64,000 nt of DNA from Mycobacterium sp. KBS0706 (GTDB lineage Bacteria; Pseudomonadota; Alphaproteobacteria; DSM-16000; Inquilinaceae), in contig NZ_VCCH02000017.1 in the NCBI RefSeq assembly GCF_005938675.2, positions 1 to 64,000 of the forward strand, read 5' to 3'. Every line of letters starts with the position of its first letter. Position 1 is the first letter of the stretch. Under the pieces are notes generated by a model. That model was given only the letters and a program-made list of their open reading frames with translations, was not told where the DNA came from and did no database searches. Positions 8,967-17,211 of the stretch are shown piece after piece. A program made the position numbers and the translations under genes.

Positions 8967-9263
8967 ATGCAGTTCCTGGTGATCGCGAAGGACGGCACCG
9001 ATGCCGAGGCGCCGGCCCGGCGCCAGGCGGTGCGCGAGCAGCATCTGGCCGGCGCCCGGCCCCATGTGGAGGCGGGCGTGATCATCATCGGCGGCGCGAT
9101 CCTGGACGACGACGGCCGGATGATCGGCTCCACGCTGGTCTACGAGGTCCCGGACCGGGCGACGCTGGACGCCATCATCGACGCTGACCCTTACGTCACC
9201 GGCGGGGTGTGGCACGACATCGAAATCCGGCCGTTCCGGGTGGCCGTGCGGTCGAAGGGCTGA
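8967..9263 (+). CDS. YciI family protein
   Basis: A 98-aa ferredoxin-like alpha/beta-barrel protein of the YciI family. It shows the usual order MQFLVIAKDG, AVREQHLAGARPHVEAG, GGAILDDDGRMIGS, and DPYVTGGVW with the conserved Asp/Tyr. GGGAGG precedes the ATG. Members are proposed to be small dehalogenase- or muconolactone-isomerase-like enzymes, but function is generally unproven. Monocistronic. Confidence 0.88.
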   Translation: MQFLVIAKDGTDAEAPARRQAVREQHLAGARPHVEAGVIIIGGAILDDDGRMIGSTLVYEVPDRATLDAIIDADPYVTGGVWHDIEIRPFRVAVRSKG

Positions 9264-9293
9264 CACCTCATCTCCGCTGCAGCGTCGTCTCCA

Positions 9294-9569
9294 TCACGCG
9301 GCGTCCAGCGCGACATGCACGCGGCGGCCGAGCGCCGTCGCGATGTTCACTAGGGCGTCGAGGGAAAAGCGGGACACGCGGCCACGAAGCAGGTCGTTGA
9401 TGCGGGGCTGGGTCACGCCGCAATGCGCGGCGGCTTCGGCCTGTTTCCAGCCGTTCTCGTTGATGATCTCGGCAATCTGCGTCATCAGTTCTGCCCGCAT
9501 GCGCAGATTGGCGGCCTGTTCGGGCGTATCGGCGATGGCATCCCACACGCTGTCGAAGGTCTGGGTCAT
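9294..9569 (-). CDS. HigA-like XRE antitoxin (orphan)
   Basis: A 91-aa helix-turn-helix protein resembling antitoxins that pair with Gp49/HigB-like toxins (COG5606 type). WDAIADTPEQAANLRMRAEL is the family N-terminus, and AEAAAHCGVTQPRINDLLRG (about 43-63) is the HTH. Normally the toxin precedes and overlaps it. Here the 34-residue C-terminal tail of such a toxin is present with its TGA overlapping this ATG (9566-9569), but the rest of the toxin is missing. The antitoxin frame is intact and may still be expressed. Confidence 0.8.
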   Translation of the reverse strand: MTQTFDSVWDAIADTPEQAANLRMRAELMTQIAEIINENGWKQAEAAAHCGVTQPRINDLLRGRVSRFSLDALVNIATALGRRVHVALDAA

Positions 9570-9673
9570 TCTGCACCCCGGACAAGCTCGAGAAACCGCG
9601 ATCGGGCGAGTTCGATGTCGCGCCTGCTGGTCGCCTGCGTTTTCTTTTGAAGGCAGTGCAGCACATTGACGGC
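9566..9673 (-). pseudogene. C-terminal remnant of a Gp49/HigB-like toxin
   Basis: Read on the minus strand from 9673, the frame gives AVNVLHCLQKKTQATSR and then RDIELARSRFLELVRGAE and a stop. This is the terminal strand and helix of Gp49-like RelE-superfamily toxins (consensus VLHxFQKKTQKT then DIxLAxxR). The stop overlaps the antitoxin ATG as in an intact pair. Upstream codons show no toxin similarity and no start, so about 60-70 N-terminal residues including the catalytic core are deleted. Confidence 0.75.
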
Positions 9674-9689
9674 AATTTCATCCCATCGA

Positions 9690-9711
9690 ATTATATCCAA
9701 ACGGATATAAT
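9690..9711. promoter_or_regulatory. Perfect AT-rich palindrome, probable toxin-antitoxin operator
   Basis: Arms ATTATATCC (9690-9698) and GGATATAAT (9703-9711) are exact complements around AAAC. This AT-rich dyad sits just upstream of the toxin remnant in the direction of transcription and just past the stop of the Bcr/CflA gene. It resembles a type II TA autoregulatory operator brought next to the toxin 3' end by the deletion. It has no T-run, so a terminator is less likely. Confidence 0.5.
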
Positions 9712-9740
9712 GCTCAATCTCGCCTTTCGAAGCAGACCCA

Positions 9741-10955
9741 TCAACGCGCCGCCGTGGATTTGACCAGGAACCGGAACGCCGCCAGCGCCCCGAGCGTCGT
9801 CAGCAGCACGGCCAGCGCCATCGGCAGGCCGTCGGTGCCGGTGGCGTGGCCGATGGCGATGCCGACCAGGGCGGCCAGCGTCATCTGCAGGAAGCCCATC
9901 AGCGCCGAGGCGGTGCCGGCCATGGCCGGGAACGGCGCGATCGCCCCGGCGATGGCGTTGGGCAGGGTTAGGCCGACGCCGATCATCACCACGAAGAACG
10001 GGCCGACCACGGCCCAGACGGTGAACACGCCGCCGGCGGCCAGCGCCGCCATCGCCACGGCCCCGGCCAGCATCACCAGCGTCCCCATCGCGATCATCCG
10101 GTCGATGCCGAGCCGCAGCGTCAGGCGGCCGGAGGTGAAGGTGCCGCAGATGTAGCCGATGCAGACGATGCCGAAGCAGGCGCCGTAGACCGGCGGCGAC
10201 AGGCCGAGCATGCCGGACAGCACGAAGGACGAGCCGGAGATGAAGGTGAAGATCGCGCTGTAGCTGCAGGCGACGATCGCGACATAGCCGATGTAGCGGC
10301 GGTGGCGCAGCAGGCTGGCATAGTTGCGCACCAGCCGGGCCGGGCTGGTGGCCAGCGGGTCGCGGTGCCGGTTGCTTTCGCCGAGCAGGCCGAGGACCGA
10401 GGCCAGCATCAGCACGCCGAAGCCGACCAGCAGCCAGAAGGTGGCCTGCCAGCCGAATTCCTGCTGCAGGACGCCGCCGATGATCGGGCCGATCGCCGGC
10501 GCCAGCGCCATCGCCATCGACATGTAGGCGAGGATGCGGGCCGAGCGTTCGGGCCCGTACAGGTCGCGCACCACGGCCCGGCCCAGCACCGGGCCGCAGC
10601 AGGCGCCGAGCGCCTGCAGGAACCGGCACAGGATCAGCATCTCGATCGAGGTGGCGAGCGCGCAGGCAATGCTGGCGGCGGTGAAGATGGTCACCCCGGC
10701 CAGGATCGCCGGACGCCGACCGAAGCGGTCGGAGACGGGGCCATAGACCAGCTGGGCCACGGCGAAGCCGACCAGGAAGACGCTGAGCGTCAGCTGCACC
10801 GTGGCGACGTCGGTGTCGAAGGCGGTGACCAGCGACGGCAGCGACGGCAGATAGACATCCGTCGACATCGGCCCGAAGCCGGTCAGCAATGTCAGGACGA
10901 CGGCGATGATGGCCGAGGGCTGCATGCCCCCGGCCCCGGCAACCCGATCAGCCAT
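9741..10955 (-). CDS. Bcr/CflA family multidrug efflux MFS transporter
   Basis: A 404-aa, 12-TM drug:proton antiporter of the DHA1 Bcr/CflA group. Visible: DVYLPSLPSL in TM1 (the Bcr signature MxTDxYLPalP), motif A QLVYGPVSDRFGRRPAILAG between TM2 and TM3, CRFLQALGACCGPVLGRAVVRD around TM4, and APAIGPIIGG in TM5. The ATG at 10955 overlaps the stop of the upstream metallopeptidase gene by 8 bp; the ATG at 10925 (MQPSAII) would also give a full-length protein. Likely co-transcribed with that gene. Confidence 0.92.
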   Translation of the reverse strand: MADRVAGAGGMQPSAIIAVVLTLLTGFGPMSTDVYLPSLPSLVTAFDTDVATVQLTLSVFLVGFAVAQLVYGPVSDRFGRRPAILAGVTIFTAASIACALATSIEMLILCRFLQALGACCGPVLGRAVVRDLYGPERSARILAYMSMAMALAPAIGPIIGGVLQQEFGWQATFWLLVGFGVLMLASVLGLLGESNRHRDPLATSPARLVRNYASLLRHRRYIGYVAIVACSYSAIFTFISGSSFVLSGMLGLSPPVYGACFGIVCIGYICGTFTSGRLTLRLGIDRMIAMGTLVMLAGAVAMAALAAGGVFTVWAVVGPFFVVMIGVGLTLPNAIAGAIAPFPAMAGTASALMGFLQMTLAALVGIAIGHATGTDGLPMALAVLLTTLGALAAFRFLVKSTAAR

Positions 10956-11664
10956 AGAGATGCAGGTCCTGTCCCTTGGCCTTCAGCCAGGCGCGGCAGC
11001 GGTCGGCATCCGGGTGCAGCCGGTCGACCACCGCCCAGAAGCGCGCCGAATGGTTCATCTCGACCAGATGCGCCACCTCGTGCGCCACCACGTAGTCGAG
11101 CACGGCTTCGGGCGCCAGCAGCAGGCGCCAGGAATAGCTGAGCCGGCCGCTGGAGGCGCAGCTGCCCCAGCGGCTGCGGGTGTCGCGCACCGACACCGCG
11201 GCGACGGTGACGCCGAGCTTCAGCGCCGCCGCCCGGCTGCGGGCCAGGAGCTGGCGCCGCGCCTCCGCCTGCAGCCAGGCGGCGAGGCGGGTGCCGAGAT
11301 GCTCGGCGGGGCCGCCGACCTTGAGCTCGCCATCGGCGCTGCGGACGCCCCGGCCGGCCGCGGGGTCATGGATGATCCGGTGCGGCACGCCGAGGATCGG
11401 GATCTCGGCGCCGGGCAGGAACGGCGTCCGGACCGGCATGGCGGCGCGGCGGCGGCGCACCCATTCGGCGTGGCGGTTGACGAAATCGGCGATCACCTGC
11501 GGCGGCACCCGCGGCGGCGCCACCACCACCACCTCGCCGAGCGCCGGGTCGAGCCGCAGCGACAGGCGCCGCGCCCGGGCATTGCGGCGCAGCGCCACCG
11601 GGCGGTCGAGGCCGGCGACGGCGAGAAGGGCGGGCGACACCTTGGGATCGGTCCGGCTTGGCAT
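10948..11664 (-). CDS. M48/YgjP-type metallopeptidase (DUF45)
   Basis: A 238-aa protein of the YgjP/SprT-like metallopeptidase-domain family. The C-terminal zinc site is HEVAHLVEMNHSARFW (HExxH plus a third His eight residues on), preceded by the family block SRWGSCASSGRLSYSWRLLLAP. No signal peptide, so cytoplasmic. Substrates of the family are unknown. It leads a two-gene unit with the MFS pump, whose start lies within its last codons. Confidence 0.87.
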   Translation of the reverse strand: MPSRTDPKVSPALLAVAGLDRPVALRRNARARRLSLRLDPALGEVVVVAPPRVPPQVIADFVNRHAEWVRRRRAAMPVRTPFLPGAEIPILGVPHRIIHDPAAGRGVRSADGELKVGGPAEHLGTRLAAWLQAEARRQLLARSRAAALKLGVTVAAVSVRDTRSRWGSCASSGRLSYSWRLLLAPEAVLDYVVAHEVAHLVEMNHSARFWAVVDRLHPDADRCRAWLKAKGQDLHLYG

Positions 11665-11746
11665 GGCCGGACCATAGACGGGCCGGAGCCGGAGGGGAAT
11701 CCGGGTGTGCGATGCCCGGATCCCCCGTCCGGGGGCGGAGCCGCCG

Positions 11747-13945
11747 CTACAGCACGAAATCGGCCGCGGCGGCCGCAGCGCCGTTGGCCAGCACGATGCG
11801 GAAATCGGCGACGCCGTCGCCGTTCACATCGGCCTCGACCACCCCGGCCGCCGAGCGCAGCTGGCCGCGGACGGCAGAGAAGCCGGCCCCGCCGATGAAG
11901 GTGAAGGCCTGGTTGCCATCCGCCCCGATGTTGTTGGCGTCGATTTCCGACAGGTCGAACTTGTCGAAGCCGCTGACGAAGTCGGCGACGCTGTCGATCT
12001 TGGCGCCGGCCACCCAGGAATCGAGCACCGAGCCGTAGCGCATCGTGTCGTTGCCGGCGCCGGCGGTGATGGTATCGGCCCCGCGGCCGCCGCGGATCGA
12101 ATCGGCCTCGGTGCCGGCGTCGATCTTGTCGTCGCCCAGCCCGCCATCGATCGAATCGGCGCCGGCCCGGCCGTTCAGCGTGTCGGCGCCGATGTTGCCG
12201 CCGATGGTGTCGCCGGCGCTGCTGCCGCTGAAGGTCACCGTCTCCATGTTGTAGGCGTCGACATAGAAATTGCCGCTGTTCGACCGGACCTGGAAGCTCG
12301 GCGAGCCGCCGGCGAACAACTGCACCGCCAGGGTCTCGGCCGAGGCGTCGACCACCAGCGCATCGGTGCCCGCCTGGCCATCGACCACGTCGACCCCGGA
12401 CCCCGCCGCGGTCGGCCGGATCCTGGCGTTGATGCTGTCGTTGCCGGCCCCGGTGGTGATGCTGTCGGCCTGGGACCCGCCGACGATGGCGTCGTTGCCG
12501 GCGCCGGTGATCAGTTTGATGCGCTCGAGCCCGAGGATCGAGGTCAGCCCCGCCGCCGCGATCGACGTCGTGGTCCCCAGCGTGAAGGCCACGCTTGAGA
12601 CCAGCCCGCTGAGATCGGCGTCCCAATGATCGATGCCCGCGCCGCCATTCACCGTTCCGCCGCGGGTGCCGGTCTGGATGAAGTCGGCCCCCGCGCCGCC
12701 GGTGAAGGCCACCGTCTCCATGTTGTAGGCGTCGACGTAGAAATTGCCGGAGTTCGACCGCAGCTGGAAGGTCGGCGACCCGCCGGTGAACAGCTGCACT
12801 GCCTGGGTTTCGGTGGCGCAGTAGACGACCAGGGTGTCGCTGCCGGCGCCGCCGTCGACCACATCGACCCCGGATCCCGGCGCCGTCGGCCGCAACCTGG
12901 CGTTGATCACGTCGTTGCCGTTGCCGGTGTTGATGGTGTCGGCCTGGGTACCGCCGATGATGTTGTCGTTGCCGCTGCCTGTGGTCAGCGTCAGGCGTTC
13001 GAGGTTGAGGATCGAGGTCAGCCCCGCCGCAGCGATCGAGGTCGTGGTCCCCAGCTGGAACGCCACGCCCGAGATCAACGCGCTGAGGTCGGCCTCCCAG
13101 TGGTCGATGCCGGCGCTGCCGTCCACCGTGCCGCCGCGGGTGCCGGTCTGGATGAAGTCCGCGCCGGAGCCGCCGGTGAACTTGATCACCTCCATATTGT
13201 AAGCATCGACGTAGAAATTGCCGGAGCTCGACCGCACCTGGAAGGTCGGCGACCCGCCGGTGAACAGCTGCACCGCCTGGGTCTCGGCCGCGGCGTTGAC
13301 GATCAGGGTGTCGCTGTCCAGCCCGCCATCGACCACATCGACCCCGGACCCGGCCACCGTCGGCCGCGTCCTGGCGTCGATGACATCGTTGCCGTCGCCG
13401 GTGTTGATGCTGTCGGCCTGGGCACCGCCGGTGATCGTGTCGTTGCCGGCGCCGGTGGTCAGGCTGATGCGCTCGACGCTGAGGATCGAGCTCAGCCCGG
13501 CCGCCGCGATCGACGTCGTGGTCCCCAGGGTGAAGGTCACGCCGGTGAACAGCCCGCCCAGATTGGCGAGCCAGTGGTCGATGCCGGCGCCGCCATTCAC
13601 CGCGCCGGAGCGCTCGCCGGTATCGATCGAATCGTTGCCGGAGCCGCCGGTGAAGTTCACCGCCTCCATGTTGTAGGCGTCGACGTAGAAATTGCCGGTG
13701 GTCGAGCGGACCTGGAAGGTCGGCGACCCGCCGGTGAACAGCTGCACCGACTGGGTCTCGCCGGAGCAATTGACCACCAGCGTGTCGAAGCCCGTGCCGC
13801 CGTCGACCACGTCGACGCCGGAGCCGGGGGCGGTCGGCCGGGTGCCGGCATTGATGGTGTCGTTGCCGCCCAGTCCGTTGATCGTGTCAGCGGCGCTGGT
13901 CCCGACCAAATTGTCGGCGCCGTTGGTGCCATTGATGACTGCCAT
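11747..13945 (-). CDS. RTX-like calcium-binding repeat protein (158-aa repeats)
   Basis: A 732-aa acidic secreted-type protein. GGxGxDxUx nonapeptides (for example GGNDTINAG, GAGNDTITGG, GRGADTITAG) bind Ca2+ in beta-rolls, and the C-terminus ends in the hydrophobic ADFVL expected of type I secretion signals, after a serralysin-type tail (DFVSGFDKFDLSEIDAN, QAFTFIGG). The body is not ordinary RTX: a 158-residue unit recurs exactly every 474 bp. Each unit contains a non-RTX block (VQLFTGGSPTFQVRS, GNFYVDAYNMEAVNF) and an Asp/Trp segment (GGAGIDHWLANL, GTTTSIAAAGL). GGGGAGAG precedes ATG 13945. No type I secretion genes are nearby. Function unknown. Confidence 0.82.
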   Translation of the reverse strand: MAVINGTNGADNLVGTSAADTINGLGGNDTINAGTRPTAPGSGVDVVDGGTGFDTLVVNCSGETQSVQLFTGGSPTFQVRSTTGNFYVDAYNMEAVNFTGGSGNDSIDTGERSGAVNGGAGIDHWLANLGGLFTGVTFTLGTTTSIAAAGLSSILSVERISLTTGAGNDTITGGAQADSINTGDGNDVIDARTRPTVAGSGVDVVDGGLDSDTLIVNAAAETQAVQLFTGGSPTFQVRSSSGNFYVDAYNMEVIKFTGGSGADFIQTGTRGGTVDGSAGIDHWEADLSALISGVAFQLGTTTSIAAAGLTSILNLERLTLTTGSGNDNIIGGTQADTINTGNGNDVINARLRPTAPGSGVDVVDGGAGSDTLVVYCATETQAVQLFTGGSPTFQLRSNSGNFYVDAYNMETVAFTGGAGADFIQTGTRGGTVNGGAGIDHWDADLSGLVSSVAFTLGTTTSIAAAGLTSILGLERIKLITGAGNDAIVGGSQADSITTGAGNDSINARIRPTAAGSGVDVVDGQAGTDALVVDASAETLAVQLFAGGSPSFQVRSNSGNFYVDAYNMETVTFSGSSAGDTIGGNIGADTLNGRAGADSIDGGLGDDKIDAGTEADSIRGGRGADTITAGAGNDTMRYGSVLDSWVAGAKIDSVADFVSGFDKFDLSEIDANNIGADGNQAFTFIGGAGFSAVRGQLRSAAGVVEADVNGDGVADFRIVLANGAAAAAADFVL
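12384..13805 (-). repeat. 474-bp tandem repeats within the RTX-like gene
   Basis: The codons for GSGVDVVDG recur with anchors at about 13805, 13331, 12857 and 12383, an exact 474-bp (158-codon) period. This gives three complete units and a fourth whose second half has diverged into ordinary nonapeptide repeats. The exact period implies tandem duplication without indels. Confidence 0.88.
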
Positions 13946-14101
13946 GAAATGACTCTCCCCAAGGCCAGCGGCCCGCCAGTGCCGTCGAAACTGCTCGCGG
14001 CCCCCGGTCTGAAAGGGATGGGCTCACCTGTGCCATGGTGACATCATACGCCCGAACATCATGGTATGCGTAGATTTGCCTAAAATTTTTTGCATCCGGA
14101 A

Positions 14102-14128
14102 ATGACCGGTTGCGGCCCATCCGGTCAT
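14102..14128. promoter_or_regulatory. Inverted repeat between the RTX gene and tau operon
   Basis: Arms ATGACCGG (14102-14109) and CCGGTCAT (14121-14128) are perfect complements with an 11-nt spacer. It lies in the 574-bp divergent intergenic region and could serve either direction. No regulator gene is adjacent. Confidence 0.4.
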
Positions 14129-14180
14129 AAGGCCAGGAGGGCAGTCCTTGAAGTATATAACCTGCGGAACGTGTGATTTA

Positions 14181-14209
14181 TTCAACAACCGTGAAGCGTT
14201 GTTGTTGAA
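14181..14209. promoter_or_regulatory. Inverted repeat upstream of tau leader
   Basis: Arms TTCAACAAC (14181-14189) and GTTGTTGAA (14201-14209) are perfect 9-bp complements separated by 11 nt, in an AT-rich stretch (14145-14215) that probably holds the tau promoter. It is compatible with an operator for a sulfur-responsive regulator (CysB/Cbl-type activators are known for tau genes elsewhere). That assignment is inference. Confidence 0.4.
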
Positions 14210-14321
14210 TCCTGTTGACTTAATCCGGGCGGCTGTGAAAACCTGTGTCCTGTCGATCCTGTCCGGGATCGCGCCGCGGCAATTTTCTGTGAAGCTTGCG
14301 CCGCGTCACCAAACGCTAAGC

Positions 14322-14341
14322 ACCACGACCGGGTTCGTGGT
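14322..14341 (+). promoter_or_regulatory. Hairpin just before the leader-peptide ribosome-binding site
   Basis: ACCACGA (14322-14328) pairs perfectly with TCGTGGT (14335-14341) around a 6-nt loop. It ends three bases before the GAGGAG (14345-14350) of the candidate leader peptide and could contribute to post-transcriptional control of the tau mRNA. Confidence 0.35.
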
Positions 14342-14359
14342 CTCGAGGAGTCGAAGCCC

Positions 14360-14401
14360 ATGTCTGCCTTCTGCGATCCCGGCTGTTGCGGCCAAGCCTG
14401 A
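14360..14401 (+). CDS. Candidate cysteine-rich leader peptide upstream of tauA
   Basis: A 13-codon ORF encoding MSAFCDPGCCGQA with a stop at 14399-14401. GAGGAG (14345-14350) stands 9 nt before the ATG, as strong as the sites of annotated neighbours. Three of 13 codons are Cys, two adjacent, 118 nt upstream of a sulfonate-uptake operon. Cysteine-rich upstream ORFs that sense Cys-tRNA supply are known in front of sulfur genes in some bacteria (for example CCC-motif uORFs in mycobacteria). This one is a candidate seen only in this sequence. It is out of frame with tauA. The remaining intergenic DNA 13946-14359 holds the three inverted repeats listed and no other gene I can support. Confidence 0.5.
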   Translation: MSAFCDPGCCGQA

Positions 14402-14519
14402 GCCCCGCCGCTTCCCCCATTCCATAACGGCGCCCCGGCCGACTGATCCGCGCTCCCTGACCGGGTTCGATGCGCGACCGGCCCTGCGTGTGCGCCTGTT
14501 CGTTCGAGGACTATCCCGA

Positions 14520-15524
14520 ATGTTCGTCCAGATCCTGCGATGGTCCCTGCTGGCCGGTGCGGCCGCCGTGGTCATCGGCAACTACGCCCGGGCCGCGGAG
14601 CCGCTGACCATCGGCTACCAGAGCACGGTTGAGCCGGCCAAGGTGGCGCAGGCCGACGGCCTGTACGAGAAGGCGATCGGCCGCCCGATCGAATGGCGCA
14701 AATTCGACAGCGGCGCCGACGTCATCGCCGCCATCGCCTCGGGCGGGGTGCAGATCGGCTATGTCGGGTCCAGCCCGCTGGCCGCCGCGGCCAGCCGCGA
14801 GCTGCCGGTCCGCACCATCCTGGTCGCCATCGGCATCGGCGACGCCGAGGCGCTGGTGGTGCGCAACGGCGCCGGCATCGCCAAGCCGGCCGACCTGGCC
14901 GGCAAGGCCGTGGCCGTGCCCTTCGTCTCGACCACCCATTACAGCCTGCTGGCGGCGCTGAAGCATTGGGGCATCGACCCGGCCTCGCTCCGCATCCTGA
15001 ACCTCCGGCCGCCGGAGATCGCGGCGGCCTGGCAGCGCGGCGACATCGACGCCGCCTATGTCTGGGACCCGGCGCTGGGCAAGATCAAGGAGACCGGCAC
15101 GGTCCTGGTCACCTCGACCGAGGTCGCCGGCTGGGGCGCGCCGACCTTCGACGCCTGGATCGCCCGGGCCGACCTGATCGCGGCGGATCCCGCGGCGGTG
15201 CAGGCCTTCGCCGATGTGACCCTGAAGGAATACGCCGCCTATCGCGCCGATCCGAAGGCGTGGAGCGCGGAGTCGGAGCAGGTCGCCAAGATCGCCAAGC
15301 TGACCGGGGCGAAGCCGGAGGAGATCCCGGCGTTGCTGCAGGGCAGCGTCTTCCCGGTGAAGGCGGAGCAGGCCGGGCCGGCCCTCTTGGGCGGCGGCAC
15401 GGCCAAGGCGATCGCGGACACCGCGACATTTCTGAAGGAGCAGGGCAAGATCGACCAGGCGCTGGAGGATTATGGCGCTTACGTCGACGCCCGTTTCGTC
15501 GCCGCGACCACAGCGACGAACTGA
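14520..15524 (+). CDS. tauA: Taurine/aliphatic sulfonate ABC transporter, substrate-binding protein TauA
   Basis: A 334-aa periplasmic binding protein of the TauA/SsuA family. Signal peptide [20 protein letters not shown] ends near ARA-AE (about 23-25). The mature protein starts [18 protein letters not shown], with [29 protein letters not shown] and [11 protein letters not shown], which line the sulfonate pocket in this family. GAGGA lies about 10 nt before ATG 14520; a longer in-frame opening upstream lacks coding character. First gene of tauABCD, with tauB 20 bp downstream. Confidence 0.93.
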   Translation: MFVQILRWSLLAGAAAVVIGNYARAAEPLTIGYQSTVEPAKVAQADGLYEKAIGRPIEWRKFDSGADVIAAIASGGVQIGYVGSSPLAAAASRELPVRTILVAIGIGDAEALVVRNGAGIAKPADLAGKAVAVPFVSTTHYSLLAALKHWGIDPASLRILNLRPPEIAAAWQRGDIDAAYVWDPALGKIKETGTVLVTSTEVAGWGAPTFDAWIARADLIAADPAAVQAFADVTLKEYAAYRADPKAWSAESEQVAKIAKLTGAKPEEIPALLQGSVFPVKAEQAGPALLGGGTAKAIADTATFLKEQGKIDQALEDYGAYVDARFVAATTATN

Positions 15525-15544
15525 ACCGGGCGCAGGAGAGGCCC

Positions 15545-16324
15545 ATGTCGGTTCTGGCGGTGGAGGCCGTTTCGGTGACCTACCCTGCGGCGGATGGCGA
15601 CATCCGCGCGCTGGACCGGATCACCCTCGCGATCGAGCCGGGCGAATTCGTCGTCGCCCTCGGCCGGTCGGGATGCGGCAAGACCACGCTGTTGAACCTG
15701 ATGGCGGGCTTCCTGGCCCCCGAGGCAGGGACGGTCACACTCGGCGGCGTTCGTGTAACCGGACCTGGGGTGGAGCGGGGCGTCGTCTTCCAGGACGACG
15801 CCCTGTTCCCCTGGCTTGACGTGCTGGGCAATGTCGGCTTCGCGCTGCGGCTGCGCGGCATTCCGCCGGCCGAGCGCGACGACCGGGCCCGGCGCATCCT
15901 GCGGCTGGTCGGGCTGGAGGGCTTCGAAGGGCAGCGGCTGTGGGAGCTGTCGGGCGGCATGAGGCAGCGGGTCGGCCTCGCCCGGGCGCTGGCCGCCGAC
16001 CCCGAGGTGCTGCTGCTGGACGAGCCGCTGGGCGCGCTCGACGCGCTGACGCGGGAGCGGATGCAGGAGCTGCTGCTGGACCTGTGGCACCGCACCGGCA
16101 AGAGCCTGTTCCTGATCACCCACAGCATCGAGGAAGCCCTGTTCCTGGCGACCCGGCTGGTGGTGATGTCACCGCGGCCCGGCCGCATCGTGGAGGAGCT
16201 GCGGCTGGATTTCGGCCGCCGCTACTGTAGCGGCGAGCCGGCGCGCCGGATCAAGTCCGACCCCGGCTTCATCGCCCTGCGCGAGCAGGTGATGGACCTG
16301 ATCTTCGAGCGCGAGGCGGCCTGA
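15545..16324 (+). CDS. tauB: Taurine ABC transporter ATP-binding protein TauB
   Basis: A 259-aa ABC ATPase of the nitrate/sulfonate/taurine (NitT/TauT) importer group. Walker A is GRSGCGKTT (about 40-48), the Q-loop is [14 protein letters not shown], the signature [16 protein letters not shown], Walker [13 protein letters not shown], and the switch His lies in [18 protein letters not shown] precedes ATG 15545. It energises import by TauC with TauA; the next ATG is one base past its stop. Confidence 0.95.
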   Translation: MSVLAVEAVSVTYPAADGDIRALDRITLAIEPGEFVVALGRSGCGKTTLLNLMAGFLAPEAGTVTLGGVRVTGPGVERGVVFQDDALFPWLDVLGNVGFALRLRGIPPAERDDRARRILRLVGLEGFEGQRLWELSGGMRQRVGLARALAADPEVLLLDEPLGALDALTRERMQELLLDLWHRTGKSLFLITHSIEEALFLATRLVVMSPRPGRIVEELRLDFGRRYCSGEPARRIKSDPGFIALREQVMDLIFEREAA

Positions 16325-16325
16325 C

Positions 16326-17165
16326 ATGGCCGATGTCGCGCTCCAGAAACCGGCGCCTGCCGATGCCCGCACGGCGCCGATCGCGCGGCGCCGCGGCAAG
16401 GGCCGCGGGACGCGGCTGATCAGCCTCGCCACGGTGGCGGGCCTCCTCCTGATGTGGGGGCTCGTCTCCAATCTCGGCCTCGTCCCGCCCCTGTTCCTGC
16501 CGACGCCGCAGGCGGTGCTCGGCAAGCTGGTCACCACGGCCTCCGTCGGCTTCGCCGACGTGACGCTGCTGCAACATCTCGCCGCCAGCCTCGGCCGCGT
16601 CTTCGCCGCCCTGGCGCTGGCGCTGGTGGTCGCGATTCCGGTCGGCATCGCCATCGGCACCAGCCGGGTGGCGCGCGGCATCCTGGACCCGCTGATCGAG
16701 TTCTACCGGCCGATCCCGCCCTTGGCCTATCTGCCGCTGATCGTGATCTGGTTCGGCATCGGCGAAACCTCGAAGGTCCTGGTGATCTTCCTGGCCATCT
16801 TCGCCCCGATCGCGATCTCGACCGCGGCCGGGGTGCGCGGCGTGCCGTCCGACCGGCTGCGCGCCGCCCGCTCGCTGGGCGCCACCCGGGCCCAGCTGCT
16901 GCGCCATGTCATCCTGCCGAACGCGCTGCCGGAGATCCTGACCGGGGTGCGCATCGGCCTCGGCGTCGGCTGGTCCACCCTGGTGGCGGCCGAGCTGGTC
17001 GCCGCCACCAGCGGCCTCGGCTTCATGATCCAGAGCGCGGCGCAGTTCCTGGTCACCGACGTGGTGGTGCTGGGCATCCTGGTGATCGCCGCCATCGCCT
17101 TCCTGCTGGAAGTTCTGCTGCGCCTGCTGCAGCGCCGGCTGACGCCCTGGCACGGGCGCGGCTGA
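16326..17165 (+). CDS. tauC: Taurine ABC transporter permease TauC
   Basis: A 279-aa inner-membrane permease of the BPD_transp_1 family with six predicted TM helices after a basic N-terminus ([10 protein letters not shown]). The EAA coupling loop reads [26 protein letters not shown] in two halves typical of TauC/SsuC (about 177-203), and [20 protein letters not shown] is a strongly conserved segment. Its ATG follows the tauB stop by one base, indicating translational coupling. Confidence 0.94.
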   Translation: MADVALQKPAPADARTAPIARRRGKGRGTRLISLATVAGLLLMWGLVSNLGLVPPLFLPTPQAVLGKLVTTASVGFADVTLLQHLAASLGRVFAALALALVVAIPVGIAIGTSRVARGILDPLIEFYRPIPPLAYLPLIVIWFGIGETSKVLVIFLAIFAPIAISTAAGVRGVPSDRLRAARSLGATRAQLLRHVILPNALPEILTGVRIGLGVGWSTLVAAELVAATSGLGFMIQSAAQFLVTDVVVLGILVIAAIAFLLEVLLRLLQRRLTPWHGRG

Positions 17166-17211
17166 CATCCCTTTCCCCCCTGAAACCAACCGAAAACAGA
17201 GAGGTCCCGCC

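Noticed and set aside
12626-14041. Long plus-strand open frame (about 470 codons) antisense to the RTX-like gene
   Set aside because: It is the mirror of repeated Gly/Asp-rich codons in a GC-rich gene, has no family resemblance and no ribosome site. The minus-strand frame has clear RTX domains.
14148-14519. N-terminal extension of TauA from an upstream ATG
   Set aside because: The extension has no homology pattern, would bury the signal peptide, and overlaps inverted repeats and the candidate leader ORF. ATG 14520 begins a proper signal peptide.
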